A stretch of 17,232 nucleotides of DNA from contig CAYRWM010000034.1 in NCBI GenBank assembly GCA_964428055.1, forward strand, positions 1 to 17,232, read 5' to 3'. Below the pieces are notes generated by a model. That model searched no databases and was not told where the DNA came from. It worked only from the letters and a program-made list of their open reading frames with translations. Positions 1 to 7,757 of this stretch are shown here, in pieces. The stretch is from CAYRWM01 sp964428055 (GTDB lineage: Bacteria > Bacillota > Clostridia > Christensenellales > Christensenellaceae). A program made the position numbers and the translations under genes. How positions within the stretch are numbered: position 1 is the first letter of the stretch; the number at the start of each line of letters is the position of its first letter.

Positions 1-51
1 CTACCTTGCAACTTTTGGTTTATGGGTTCTACCCCAACATTTGACTTAGAA

Positions 52-75
52 CCGAAAAAACTATCATTTCTTCGG
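52..75 (-). other. Hairpin spanning the pckA stop codon
   Basis: Read on the minus strand, the last codons of pckA and the bases after them can form a 9-bp stem, CCGAAGAAA with TTTTTTCGG including one G-T pair. The loop is TGATAG and holds the stop codon. No T run follows the stem, so this is not a normal terminator. A second inverted repeat, GGTTCTA/TAGAACC at 25-31 and 47-53, lies just beyond. Either may stabilise the 3' end. No better terminator is visible before the window edge. Confidence 0.3.
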
Positions 76-1656
76 CTTGGGACCCGCTTCGGTTATGGCC
101 TTCGGCATGTTCGGATACTTGGAAGCGAAGTTGTCGAAGAACATCTTTGCGAGTTTGTCGGCCTGCTCATCGTAAGCAGCCTTGTCCGCCCACAGTCCGC
201 GTGCATCGAGCATCTCATCCGGAACGCCGGGGCAGCTCACGGGGTAATCAACATTGAATACGTCATGATGCTTGAACTCGACTCCGTCGAATGATCCGTT
301 CAGTGCAGCTGTGACCATCGCTCTCGTGTAGGCGAGCTTCATCCTCTTTGCTCCGCTTGCAGCACTGCCGCCTGCCCATCCGGTGTTGACCAGATAGACC
401 TGTGTGCCGTACTTGTCGAGCTTCTCGCCCAGCATCTCGGCATATACCGAAGGATCCATGGGCATGAACGGCGCTCCGAACAGAGTTGAGAATGTGGGAA
501 CGGGTTCCGTGATGCCTCTCTCCGTACCGGCCAGCTTGGATGTGAATCCGGTTACGAAGTGATACATGGCGGCGTTCTTGTCAAGACGGCTGATGGGAGG
601 CATTACTCCGAATGCATCGGCTGTCAGGAATACGACGACCTTGGGGATGCCGCCTACGCCGGGTATCTGAGAGTTGTTGATGTAGTCGACCGGGTAACCC
701 ACACGGGTGTTCTCGGTCAGGCTGCCGTCAGCAAAATCGAGCTCTCTCGTATCGGGGTTCATTATTACGTTCTCAACGAGTGAACCGAACTTTATAGCGT
801 TGTAGATATCGGGCTCCTTCTCCTCCGAGAGGTCTATGCACTTGGCATAGCAGCCGCCCTCGAAATTGAATATGCCGTCGGGTGACCAGCCGTGCTCGTC
901 ATCGCCGATGAGCTTTCTGGCAGGATCAGCCGAAAGAGTGGTCTTGCCTGTTCCGGAAAGTCCGAAGAATACTGCCGTCTCGTTCGTCTCGGGATCCATG
1001 TTTGCCGAGCAGTGCATGGGCAGAACGTTGAGCTTCGTCATGATGTAGTTCATTGTGGAAAAGACGCTCTTCTTGATCTCTCCTGCGTAGCCTGAACCGG
1101 CGATGACGATGAGTTTTGCCTCATAGTCGATCATGATGGCGGCTTCGCTGTTAACACCGTCCTCCTCGGGGATCACTTTGAATCCGGGAGCGGCAAGGAC
1201 TGTGTAATCGGGTTCGCCGTAGGACTGAAGCTCCTCTTCCGTCGGACGGATGAGCAGCTGATGAATGAACAGGTTCTGGCTGGCGAGCTCGTTTACGATC
1301 CTGAACTTCTGCGTGTACTTCTTGTCAGCTCCTGCATAGCCGTCGAAAATAAATACTTCGCGATTCTGCAGATAAGCGCACAGCTTGTTCTTGATGTTGT
1401 TGAACTTTTCCCTTGAGATCGGGACGTTGATCTTGCCCCATGCTATCTCATCGTGGATACCGGGAGTATCTACTATGAATTTATCGTTAGGTGAACGGCC
1501 GGTGTACTTACCGGTTGTGACAACCAGAGCGCCCTTGTCGCTCAGGGTGCCTTCGCCGCGTCTCAGCGCCGCTTCGGTCAGCTGAGCGGGGGTAAGATTG
1601 CGGTACACAGCTTTGGGATTGAGTATTCCAAGCTTTTCGATTCCGTAAGTTTCCAT
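64..1656 (-). CDS. pckA: Phosphoenolpyruvate carboxykinase (ATP)
   Basis: This cytoplasmic enzyme interconverts oxaloacetate plus ATP with PEP, CO2 and ADP. It works in gluconeogenesis, or in the reverse direction as a CO2-fixing step in fermenting anaerobes. At 530 residues it has the usual length of the ATP-type family. Visible signatures are the substrate-side RSPNDKF (54-60), the P-loop GLSGTGKTT (232-240) and the metal-binding GDDEHGW (251-257). The start ATG has GGAGG 6 bases upstream. It is transcribed alone from its own promoter (1709-1736), divergent from the ttcA-like operon. The GTP-type enzyme is a different family and does not fit. The identification is secure; the in vivo direction of the reaction cannot be read from sequence. 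Confidence 0.97.
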   Translation of the reverse strand: METYGIEKLGILNPKAVYRNLTPAQLTEAALRRGEGTLSDKGALVVTTGKYTGRSPNDKFIVDTPGIHDEIAWGKINVPISREKFNNIKNKLCAYLQNREVFIFDGYAGADKKYTQKFRIVNELASQNLFIHQLLIRPTEEELQSYGEPDYTVLAAPGFKVIPEEDGVNSEAAIMIDYEAKLIVIAGSGYAGEIKKSVFSTMNYIMTKLNVLPMHCSANMDPETNETAVFFGLSGTGKTTLSADPARKLIGDDEHGWSPDGIFNFEGGCYAKCIDLSEEKEPDIYNAIKFGSLVENVIMNPDTRELDFADGSLTENTRVGYPVDYINNSQIPGVGGIPKVVVFLTADAFGVMPPISRLDKNAAMYHFVTGFTSKLAGTERGITEPVPTFSTLFGAPFMPMDPSVYAEMLGEKLDKYGTQVYLVNTGWAGGSAASGAKRMKLAYTRAMVTAALNGSFDGVEFKHHDVFNVDYPVSCPGVPDEMLDARGLWADKAAYDEQADKLAKMFFDNFASKYPNMPKAITEAGPKPKK

Positions 1657-1672
1657 TTTTTACCTCCAAATT

Positions 1673-1688
1673 TTTAAGATCCCTTAAA
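1673..1688. promoter_or_regulatory. Inverted repeat in pckA leader
   Basis: TTTAAG-ATCC-CTTAAA has two 6-base arms and a 4-base spacer. It lies between the inferred transcription start near 1702 and the pckA ribosome binding site, where a repressor could bind or a small RNA stem could form. The arms are AT-rich, so chance is a serious alternative. Confidence 0.25.
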
Positions 1689-1708
1689 TAAAAGGACCAT
1701 ATTCCTTC

Positions 1709-1736
1709 ACTATATTATTATATATGGATTAGTCAA
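1709..1736 (-). promoter_or_regulatory. Sigma-A-like promoter of pckA
   Basis: On the minus strand TTGACT (1731-1736) is followed after 16 bases by TATAGT (1709-1714), each matching consensus at five of six positions. The predicted start near 1702 gives a leader of about 45 bases before the pckA ATG. Confidence 0.6.
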
Positions 1737-1800
1737 AAAAGCAATGTGAAAATAATAACAAATAGTGTTGTATTATGAAGCATTTTTGCACTCCTTCTCA

Positions 1801-1829
1801 TTGCAAACAGCCCCTCTCATTGCTACACT
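1801..1829 (+). promoter_or_regulatory. Possible promoter of the ttcA-like operon
   Basis: TTGCAA (1801-1806) and TACACT (1824-1829) are 17 bases apart, with four of six consensus matches each. A 9-base direct repeat, TCTCATTGC, occurs at 1796-1804 and 1815-1823, so its copies overlap the -35 element and the spacer and are 19 bases apart. It could be an activator site. A closer TATAAT (1837-1842) has no good -35. The call is tentative. Confidence 0.35.
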
Positions 1830-1864
1830 ATATTTATATAATATAAACGGAGAAAACCTTTAAG

Positions 1865-2596
1865 TTGAGAAAGATACTCTCATCCATGAGAAAGGCCGAT
1901 GAGACCTACGGCCTTATAGAGAGCGGCGACAGGATAGCCGTCGGCGTATCCGGCGGAAAGGATTCCCTTGTACTGCTGAAAGCGCTCGCCGCGTATAAGA
2001 TGTACATAAAGAAGGATTTCGAACTCATATCCCTGACGGTCGACCTCGGGTTCAACGGTTTCGACACGTCCGGGATAGAAGAATTCGCATCTGATCTCAA
2101 TATAAAGCACAGGACAGTCAGGACGGATATAGGAAAGATAGTGTTCGATGTGAGGCAGGAGAGCAATCCGTGCGCGCTCTGTGCGAAGATGAGAAAAGGC
2201 GCTCTGTATACCGCAGCCCTCGAGGAAGGATGCAACAAGGCGGCGTTCGCACATCACGTTGACGATGCGATAGAGACCTTTTTCATGAGCATGATGTACG
2301 AGGGAAGGATGAACACTCTGTCCCCGAAGTCCTACCTCTCAAGGACTGGTATAACGCTGATCCGCCCCCTTATCCTTGCGAGAGAACACGACATAGAAAA
2401 ACTGGCAAACAGGGAATCGATGCCCGTTTGCAAAAACCCGTGCCCCGCAAGCGGATATACAAAGAGACAGGAAGCCAAGGAAGAGATGCTGAGGCTCTAC
2501 GCCTTAAGACCCGGCGCGAAGGAATCCGTTGAAAGAGCGGTCGTGACCGGACTCATGGGAAGAAATATAACGGAAGAAACCGAAGATAAGGAATGA
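1865..2596 (+). CDS. TtcA-family tRNA thiolation protein (PP-loop)
   Basis: This is a 243-residue cytoplasmic PP-loop ATP pyrophosphatase resembling TtcA, which makes 2-thiocytidine at tRNA position 32 using an Fe-S cluster. The ATP loop SGGKDS lies at 29-34. The Fe-S cysteines are probably C103 and C106 (CALC) plus C193 (NPCPASG), the usual CxxC-plus-one pattern. It is shorter than the E. coli enzyme but normal for clostridial homologues. The start is TTG at 1865, with GGAG 12 bases upstream. The in-frame ATG at 1886 is too far from that site to be preferred. The stop overlaps the next start by four bases (ATGA), so the two genes are translationally coupled. Other TtcA/TilS-superfamily thiolases are possible, so no symbol is given. 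Confidence 0.85.
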   Translation: MRKILSSMRKADETYGLIESGDRIAVGVSGGKDSLVLLKALAAYKMYIKKDFELISLTVDLGFNGFDTSGIEEFASDLNIKHRTVRTDIGKIVFDVRQESNPCALCAKMRKGALYTAALEEGCNKAAFAHHVDDAIETFFMSMMYEGRMNTLSPKSYLSRTGITLIRPLILAREHDIEKLANRESMPVCKNPCPASGYTKRQEAKEEMLRLYALRPGAKESVERAVVTGLMGRNITEETEDKE

Positions 2597-3873
2597 AAGA
2601 GAAGAAGAAAGCCGAATGGTTCCGAATGGACCGCTCGGCAATAATCTACATAGCGCAGAGATCGAAAAGATGCAGCAACATATACAGGGTGTCGCTGACG
2701 CTGGATGAGCCGGTAGATTCCGAAATTCTGGCTGAAGCTCTTAAAAGAACTGTGCCCCGGTTCCCCGCAATAGCGGCGAGGATCAGGCCCGGGATGTTCT
2801 GGTACTATCTTGAGCCCTTAAAGGAGCCCCCGGAACTGATAGAAGAAGGCACTCACCCCTTAAAGTACATGACGATGAAGGAAACGGCGGACTCCGCCCT
2901 CCGTGTCCTTTATTACGGGAAAAGGATCTCAGTTGAGATCTTCCACTCCATAACCGACGGAATGGGAGCTCTCACATTCCTCAAAACCCTGTGCGCTGAG
3001 TATTTAAGGATCAGATACGGGGCAGACATCCCGTTTATCGACGGCATCGAGGATCCCGAGGCTCAGTGGACTGCGGAGGAAACGGAGGACTGCTACGAAA
3101 AGTACGCGGGCGGAGACGGTAAGCCTCTCGGAGACAGCAAGGTATACAGATTCCGCGGCACACATGAACCCGATAACTACGTCAATATAATAACGGGCAC
3201 TGTGGAATCCGCCGAACTCAAAAAAGCCGCCTCTGATATGGGAGTCAGCATAACGGCGCTTCTGTCAGCGGTCATGCTGAAGTCTCTGCTCACTCTGCAG
3301 CATCAGCGCTCAAAGAGGAGCAGAAAACCCGTGAGCGTTTTGATACCGGTCGACCTCCGGCGTATGTTCAGCGCAGGTACGCTCCGAAACTTCATACTCA
3401 GCATCACGGCAGCCGCTACCCCCAGGGAAAGAGATCTTTCTCTTAAGGAACTCGCGGAATCGGTTACACGGCAGATGAAGGAAAAGATCACCGAAAACGA
3501 GATGCGCTGCAAGATGAAATCGATAGTCAGCATAACGGGCAATCCCGTCATACGCGGAATACCCCTGTTCATGAAGATGATCGGCCTTCGGCGCGGTTAC
3601 AGCATGTGGGGCAGCGGGAGTTCTTGCATAACACTCTCCAACCTTGGTATAATCAAATTGCCGGAAGAGATGGCATGGCACGTTAAGGGAGCGGGCGCAA
3701 TATCGGTCATAAGACCGGATGCCCCGAACAACAGTGCGGTTATCACATACGGCGGAAAGACAGAGATCTGTTTTTCAAGGAGCATAAAGGAGACCGAGCT
3801 TGAACGTCTCTTCTTCACGCAGCTTGTCGATCTGGGAGTGAGCGTGAAAGTGGAGAGCAACTCGAGGAAATAA
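2593..3873 (+). CDS. HxxxDG acyltransferase, alcohol acetyltransferase-like
   Basis: This 426-residue protein belongs to the CoA-dependent acyltransferase/condensation superfamily. The catalytic motif HSITDG is at 118-123. IPVDLRRMF (251-259) with N266 and SNLG (349-352) match the structural motifs of alcohol acetyltransferase-type members. The family moves acyl groups from CoA or a carrier protein to an alcohol, amine or sugar; the substrate here is unknown. There is no signal peptide or clear membrane segment. The gene overlaps the end of the ttcA-like gene by four bases and is followed two bases later by a zinc-ribbon membrane gene, so the three are almost certainly one operon. The superfamily call is good, the specific reaction unknown. 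Confidence 0.75.
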   Translation: MKEKKKAEWFRMDRSAIIYIAQRSKRCSNIYRVSLTLDEPVDSEILAEALKRTVPRFPAIAARIRPGMFWYYLEPLKEPPELIEEGTHPLKYMTMKETADSALRVLYYGKRISVEIFHSITDGMGALTFLKTLCAEYLRIRYGADIPFIDGIEDPEAQWTAEETEDCYEKYAGGDGKPLGDSKVYRFRGTHEPDNYVNIITGTVESAELKKAASDMGVSITALLSAVMLKSLLTLQHQRSKRSRKPVSVLIPVDLRRMFSAGTLRNFILSITAAATPRERDLSLKELAESVTRQMKEKITENEMRCKMKSIVSITGNPVIRGIPLFMKMIGLRRGYSMWGSGSSCITLSNLGIIKLPEEMAWHVKGAGAISVIRPDAPNNSAVITYGGKTEICFSRSIKETELERLFFTQLVDLGVSVKVESNSRK

Positions 3874-3875
3874 AA

Positions 3876-4244
3876 ATGTATTGCGCAAGATGCGGAGTAG
3901 AAGTCAATAACACCGAGAGAGCGTGTCCGCTCTGCGGCGGCGAACTCTCGCAGGACAGATTTGAAACAAGGGACGCGCGCCCCTATCCGGAAAACGAACC
4001 GCGCACGAAAAAACGGGACAAAAAGAACAGCTCCGGCGTTTTCGCGTTCGCTGCTTTTGTGTTCTCGCTCGTGATGGCCATAGCAAATATATTCAAGACT
4101 GAAGTGGCCAGTGCCTCGCCCGCGGGCGCCGACATAATCGGCTACATATCGATACCGATTGCTGTCGGCATCACCGTAGCCGTTCTCTTTACGATGGTGT
4201 TCACACTCGTAAGATCGAGCATACAGAGAAGGTTCTTCGTATAG
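3876..4244 (+). CDS. Small zinc-ribbon membrane protein
   Basis: This is a 122-residue protein of unknown function. The N-terminus has a zinc ribbon with C3, C6, C17 and C20 (CARC...CPLC). A charged, Lys/Arg-rich linker follows (about 26-50), then two hydrophobic helices at about 54-73 and 86-112. The ribbon probably lies on the cytoplasmic face. GAGG stands 8 bases before the ATG, inside the end of the preceding acyltransferase gene. I recall zinc-ribbon membrane proteins of the DUF6320 type next to such acyltransferases in Clostridia, which would make this a short relative; that is memory, not a search result. It might anchor or regulate the acyltransferase. Confidence 0.65.
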   Translation: MYCARCGVEVNNTERACPLCGGELSQDRFETRDARPYPENEPRTKKRDKKNSSGVFAFAAFVFSLVMAIANIFKTEVASASPAGADIIGYISIPIAVGITVAVLFTMVFTLVRSSIQRRFFV

Positions 4245-4248
4245 AAAG

Positions 4249-4944
4249 TCAGAGAAGTATATCGAGTATCTCGGGGATGGATCTTATCTCAAGATCTATC
4301 CTCGTTTTTATTTTTCTTTCCTTTTCAAGGCAGTTGAACCAGCAGGTGACATATCCTGCCTCGGCTCCGCCCTTTATGTCGCTGTACAGAGAATCCCCTA
4401 TTATCATTACCTCTTTGGGGTCCTTAACGCCTATGCTCTTTTCAACACACTCAAAGAATTCCCTTGAGGGTTTTTCGTATCCGATCTCGTCCGATATGAA
4501 CACGCCGTCGAATATATCGCCGAAACCGGTCTTCTCTATCTTTATCTTCTGTGTCCTGAGCGTGCCGTTTGTGACTATGTACTGGCGGTAACGTCCTTTG
4601 AGCGCAGTCACGGTCTCTTTAGCGCCGTCATGAAAATACGGGTTTTCGCCGAGTACGCCCTGATAATAGTGATTGAATTCATCGATTATCGAAGTGTCTA
4701 TGCCGTGATTTGAAAAGAACTCCTCAAACCTTCCGTGCAGTACCTCGGGTTTTGTGAGCTCTCCCTTTTCGAGCATAGTCCAGTATCTGGTGTTTATCGC
4801 AGAATACTCCTGAAGAAGATCCTCCCCGCACGGTCCGAGGCCGAAATGCGAGAAGCATTCCTTTATCGCGAACCGCTCCGATTTCGTGAAATCGAGCAGC
4901 GTTCCGTCTATATCCCAGAGTATCGTGTCAACTTTTTCTATCAT
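4249..4944 (-). CDS. YjjG-family HAD nucleotidase
   Basis: This is a 231-residue cytoplasmic HAD phosphatase. Motif I is DIDGT (nucleophile D11, acid D13), motif II is T125-N126 in VTNGT, motif III is K158 in GYEKPS, and motif IV is GDSLYSD (184-190). The N-terminal pattern and length fit the YjjG group, which dephosphorylates pyrimidine nucleoside monophosphates including damaged ones. It is the last gene of the glmS-led operon and starts three bases after the preceding stop. The best GGAG is 13 bases upstream, inside the preceding gene, which is a rather long spacing. Its 3' end carries the terminator of the opposing operon. A generic HAD sugar phosphatase is the main alternative. Confidence 0.8.
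   Translation of the reverse strand: MIEKVDTILWDIDGTLLDFTKSERFAIKECFSHFGLGPCGEDLLQEYSAINTRYWTMLEKGELTKPEVLHGRFEEFFSNHGIDTSIIDEFNHYYQGVLGENPYFHDGAKETVTALKGRYRQYIVTNGTLRTQKIKIEKTGFGDIFDGVFISDEIGYEKPSREFFECVEKSIGVKDPKEVMIIGDSLYSDIKGGAEAGYVTCWFNCLEKERKIKTRIDLEIRSIPEILDILL
4272..4316 (+). terminator. Terminator of ttcA operon, inside HAD gene
   Basis: A 14-bp stem (4272-4285 with 4291-4304, two G-T pairs) closes a 5-base loop and is followed by TTTTTATTTTTC. This is a strong rho-independent terminator for plus-strand transcription from the acyltransferase/zinc-ribbon operon. It lies wholly within the 3' coding end of the opposing HAD gene, since the two stop codons are only four bases apart. I find no equivalent for the minus-strand operon. 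Confidence 0.8.
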
Positions 4945-4947
4945 GTC

Positions 4948-5310
4948 TTAAAAAGGTCTCCCGCATTTTGGGCAGTACTGAAAATCCTCGTCCGTCTCAA
5001 ACCCGCAGTACGCACAGTGGTGTCTTGCGCCGGATCCCGTAAACTTAAGCTCTTCTTCGGGGATCTCGCTTATCTTTTTCTTCTCTATAGCTTTTCCGGT
5101 CTCTTTTGAAATGGAGCATGCTGCACCGCAGCAGCTCATGCGCGCGTAATATCTTTTTCCGAACCTGAATACCGGCAGGAAGAACAGCGTAAACACAGAG
5201 TATACGACGTATACTTCTATCCTTCCGTAGCCGCCGCAGCAGCTGCATATGACGTTCTGAACGAAATCGAGTCTGTCTTCGCCGCCGTCAATACCGAAAA
5301 TCAGGAACAT
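4948..5310 (-). CDS. Zinc-ribbon membrane protein, Cys-rich
   Basis: This 120-residue protein is not assigned to a family with confidence. It has one hydrophobic segment (about 32-49), flanked by cysteine clusters C22/C24/C25 and C60/C61/C65. It ends in a clear C-terminal zinc ribbon, C99-x2-C102 and C113-x2-C116 (CPKCGRPF). The clusters on both sides of the membrane segment might bind metal or be redox active. The ATG directly abuts the stop of the upstream peptidase-like gene, and GAGG lies 8 bases upstream. It sits between the C39-like gene and the HAD gene in the glmS operon. A second, unrelated-looking zinc-ribbon membrane protein ends the opposing operon. Confidence 0.6.
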   Translation of the reverse strand: MFLIFGIDGGEDRLDFVQNVICSCCGGYGRIEVYVVYSVFTLFFLPVFRFGKRYYARMSCCGAACSISKETGKAIEKKKISEIPEEELKFTGSGARHHCAYCGFETDEDFQYCPKCGRPF

Positions 5311-5802
5311 CTATCCGACCTCTATAAGCTTGGTCCCGGGGAAATGGATATATTTCGCGAAAAACACGTCCATCGGAAGAAGATGCCTTTCCTCTCCTTC
5401 CTCCGCATTGAAGAAACGGTACCGGAGAGCGTCTTCCTTTACGAAAGCAACATAGTGATCTCCCAGCATCTCCTTATACCTCAGTATGCCGCGCTCAACG
5501 CTGCCCATACCCGCAAGTATGTTCCTCTTGCCCCGGATCAGACGGGCGCTTAAGCCACGGCTCCTTAAGTACTCGAGCATAGTGGCAGTAGGCGTGCCCA
5601 TGCTGCCCTGGTAAGGGAGTATACTTAAGACCCCGTCAAACACGTCTTCGGGCTTCTCCTCATCGGACAGACTGTGCAGTATGTTGTACGCAGCCACCCA
5701 TCCGCAGCCGTTTATCGAAGACGGATATACCCCGTACTTTATATCCTTAAGGCGGCTCTGATCGATTATGTATCCGTCAGAGGAAAAAGCTCTTTCATCC
5801 AT
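5311..5802 (-). CDS. C39-like papain-fold cysteine peptidase
   Basis: This is a 163-residue protein without signal peptide or membrane segment. The motif INGCGWVAAYNIL puts a likely nucleophile C33 at the start of a helix. H116 in GDHYVAFV and N132 in FFNAEEGE complete the Cys-His-Asn order of C39-type and papain-like peptidases. An oxyanion-stabilising Gln/Asn before the Cys, such as N31, is possible. It is smaller than the C39 domain of bacteriocin exporters and has no transporter attached. It starts six bases after glmS stops, with GGAG from the glmS end 9 bases before its ATG, so it is co-transcribed with glmS. The substrate is unknown; a regulatory or tail-trimming role, or loss of activity, are all open. 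Confidence 0.6.
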   Translation of the reverse strand: MDERAFSSDGYIIDQSRLKDIKYGVYPSSINGCGWVAAYNILHSLSDEEKPEDVFDGVLSILPYQGSMGTPTATMLEYLRSRGLSARLIRGKRNILAGMGSVERGILRYKEMLGDHYVAFVKEDALRYRFFNAEEGEERHLLPMDVFFAKYIHFPGTKLIEVG

Positions 5803-5808
5803 CCCTGT

Positions 5809-7635
5809 CTACTCCACCGTGACAGACTTTGCGAGGTTCCTGGGCTTATCTACGTCGAGACCCTTCTGGACAGCCATGAAGTAAGCGAACAGCTGCATGG
5901 GTACTATGGCCGGTATGGCGCTCAGCATGTCGTCGGTATCCGGGATGGACACGACTTCAGTCACGTATTCGCTGAGGCGCTTTGCGAATCTCTGCTGCGT
6001 TATGCCGAGCACGGTAGCGCCTCTCGCCGTTATCTCCTGTATGTTGCTCACGCACTTGTCGAACAGCTCCTCCTGGGTCAGAACAGCCACGACCAGCGTA
6101 CCGTCCTCAATGAGAGCGATAGTGCCGTGCTTCAGCTCACCCGCGGCGTATGACTCGGAATGTATGTAGCTTATCTCTTTAAGCTTGAGCGATCCTTCCA
6201 TCGAAAGGGCGTTGTCCAGTCCGCGGCCCATATAGAAAACGCTCCTTGCCGAGAAATGCCTGGACGCGAAGTGCTGAAGCTTTCTCTTGCTGGACAGTAT
6301 CTCCGTAACGGTGTCCGGAAGAGCCTTCATGTCCGTTATGTATTTCTGAAGCTCGTCATCGGAGATCATCCCCTTGACATGAGCCATCTTGAAGGCAAGC
6401 ATGTACAGGCTTAAAAGCTGCGTTGTGTACGCCTTTGTGGATGCGACCGCGATCTCAGGACCGGCGTGCGTGTACAGCACGGCATCGGCCTCCCTGGCGA
6501 TAGTGCTGCCCAGAACATTGACTATTGCGAACACGAAAGCGCCTCTGCTCTTGGCGAGTCTCAAGGCCGCTATGGTATCCGCCGTTTCGCCCGACTGAGA
6601 CACCAGCACGACGAACGTGTCGGCGTCAACTATGGGATCCCTGTATCTGAACTCGGATGCGATATCCGTTTCAACAGGTATGCGGCACAGTTTTTCGGTC
6701 ACGTACTTTGCGACTATGCACGCATGATGCGCGGTGCCGCAGGCGACCATGTATATCTTGTTTATCCTCTTTATGGCTTCGTCATCAAGACCCGCTTCGG
6801 TGAAATCGATGCCGGCATCGGTGAACCTTGAAGCGAAAGTATCTGCGAGAGCTCTGGGCTGCTCCTCGATCTCCTTCATCATGAAGTGCTCGTAGCCGCC
6901 CTTTTCCGCAGCGGCCACATCCCAGTCGACCGTTACGGGCTCCGCTTCCTTTATGTTGAAGTACTTGTCGTATATCTCTATGCTCTTTTCGGTGATGACA
7001 GCTATATCGTTCTCATCCATAAAATACACTGTCTTAGTGTAGTCGAGCAGAGCAGGGATATCGGATGCGATAATGTTCTCTCCGTTCCCTTTTCCGATGA
7101 TGAGAGGGCTGTCTTTCTTGGCCGCGACTATCTTTCCGGGCTCCCTGGTGCTGACGACAGCCAGAGCGTATGAACCCGACAGCATGGACAGCGTTTTGTG
7201 TACCGCCGCTGCCAGATCGTGCTCGTAGTAATAGTTTACGAGATGGACTATGACCTCGGTATCCGTCTCGGATCTGAACTCCACGCCCTTCTTCATAAGC
7301 CATTTTTTTATGCTGGCGTAGTTCTCTATTATTCCGTTGTGCACGACCGCTATATCGCCGGCCATGTTGAGATGCGGATGTGAGTTTTCAGTCGAGGGCT
7401 CTCCGTGAGTTGCCCACCTGGTATGGCCGATGCCTACGGTATCGGGAGCGCTGGCTCCTTCGATGGCGCTCTCAAGCTCCGCGAGCTTGCCTTTTCTCTT
7501 GCACAGCTCCAGCTTCGAGTTCTTTATGTATGCGACTCCTGCGCTGTCGTATCCTCTGTACTCGAGTTTCTTAAGACTCCCCAGAAGAACTTCTATGCAG
7601 TCCCTCTTTCCGGCATAGCCGACTATTCCGCACAT
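5809..7635 (-). CDS. glmS: Glucosamine-6-phosphate synthase
   Basis: This cytoplasmic enzyme makes glucosamine-6-phosphate from fructose-6-phosphate and glutamine, the entry to UDP-GlcNAc, peptidoglycan and wall sugars. At 608 residues it has the family length. The N-terminal glutaminase begins MCGIVGYAG with nucleophile C2 after Met removal. Two SIS isomerase domains follow, marked by SQSGETADT and the C-terminal GELKHGT region, and the protein ends DKPRNLAKSVTVE as expected. AGGGGG lies 8 bases upstream of the ATG. It is the first gene of a four-gene minus-strand operon and is divergent from glmM, the next enzyme in the pathway. The promoter lies so close to the start that no glmS ribozyme can be present. 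Confidence 0.98.
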   Translation of the reverse strand: MCGIVGYAGKRDCIEVLLGSLKKLEYRGYDSAGVAYIKNSKLELCKRKGKLAELESAIEGASAPDTVGIGHTRWATHGEPSTENSHPHLNMAGDIAVVHNGIIENYASIKKWLMKKGVEFRSETDTEVIVHLVNYYYEHDLAAAVHKTLSMLSGSYALAVVSTREPGKIVAAKKDSPLIIGKGNGENIIASDIPALLDYTKTVYFMDENDIAVITEKSIEIYDKYFNIKEAEPVTVDWDVAAAEKGGYEHFMMKEIEEQPRALADTFASRFTDAGIDFTEAGLDDEAIKRINKIYMVACGTAHHACIVAKYVTEKLCRIPVETDIASEFRYRDPIVDADTFVVLVSQSGETADTIAALRLAKSRGAFVFAIVNVLGSTIAREADAVLYTHAGPEIAVASTKAYTTQLLSLYMLAFKMAHVKGMISDDELQKYITDMKALPDTVTEILSSKRKLQHFASRHFSARSVFYMGRGLDNALSMEGSLKLKEISYIHSESYAAGELKHGTIALIEDGTLVVAVLTQEELFDKCVSNIQEITARGATVLGITQQRFAKRLSEYVTEVVSIPDTDDMLSAIPAIVPMQLFAYFMAVQKGLDVDKPRNLAKSVTVE

Positions 7636-7679
7636 GGTGATGCCCCCTGCAATAAAAAATAAAATAAAAAAACACTTTT

Positions 7680-7707
7680 ATTATACACTTATCAGGCATT
7701 TTTACAA
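7680..7707 (-). promoter_or_regulatory. Promoter of the glmS operon
   Basis: On the minus strand TTGTAA (7702-7707) and a perfect TATAAT (7680-7685) are 16 bases apart. The start would be near 7673, giving a leader of only about 38 bases, AT-rich and without a ribozyme or riboswitch. Confidence 0.65.
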
Positions 7708-7728
7708 GAAAACGGGCTCATATATAAA

Positions 7729-7757
7729 TTGACTGATGCCACTACGGGTGGTATTAT
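7729..7757 (+). promoter_or_regulatory. Promoter of glmM
   Basis: TTGACT (7729-7734) and TATTAT (7752-7757) are exactly 17 bases apart, each with five of six consensus matches. It lies 21 bases beyond the -35 of the divergent glmS promoter. Its position also rules out the upstream in-frame start at 7736, which would fall inside the promoter. Confidence 0.7.

Noticed and set aside
7636..7728. glmS ribozyme upstream of glmS
   Set aside because: The space is too short and AT-rich, with a promoter ending about 45 bases from the start codon.
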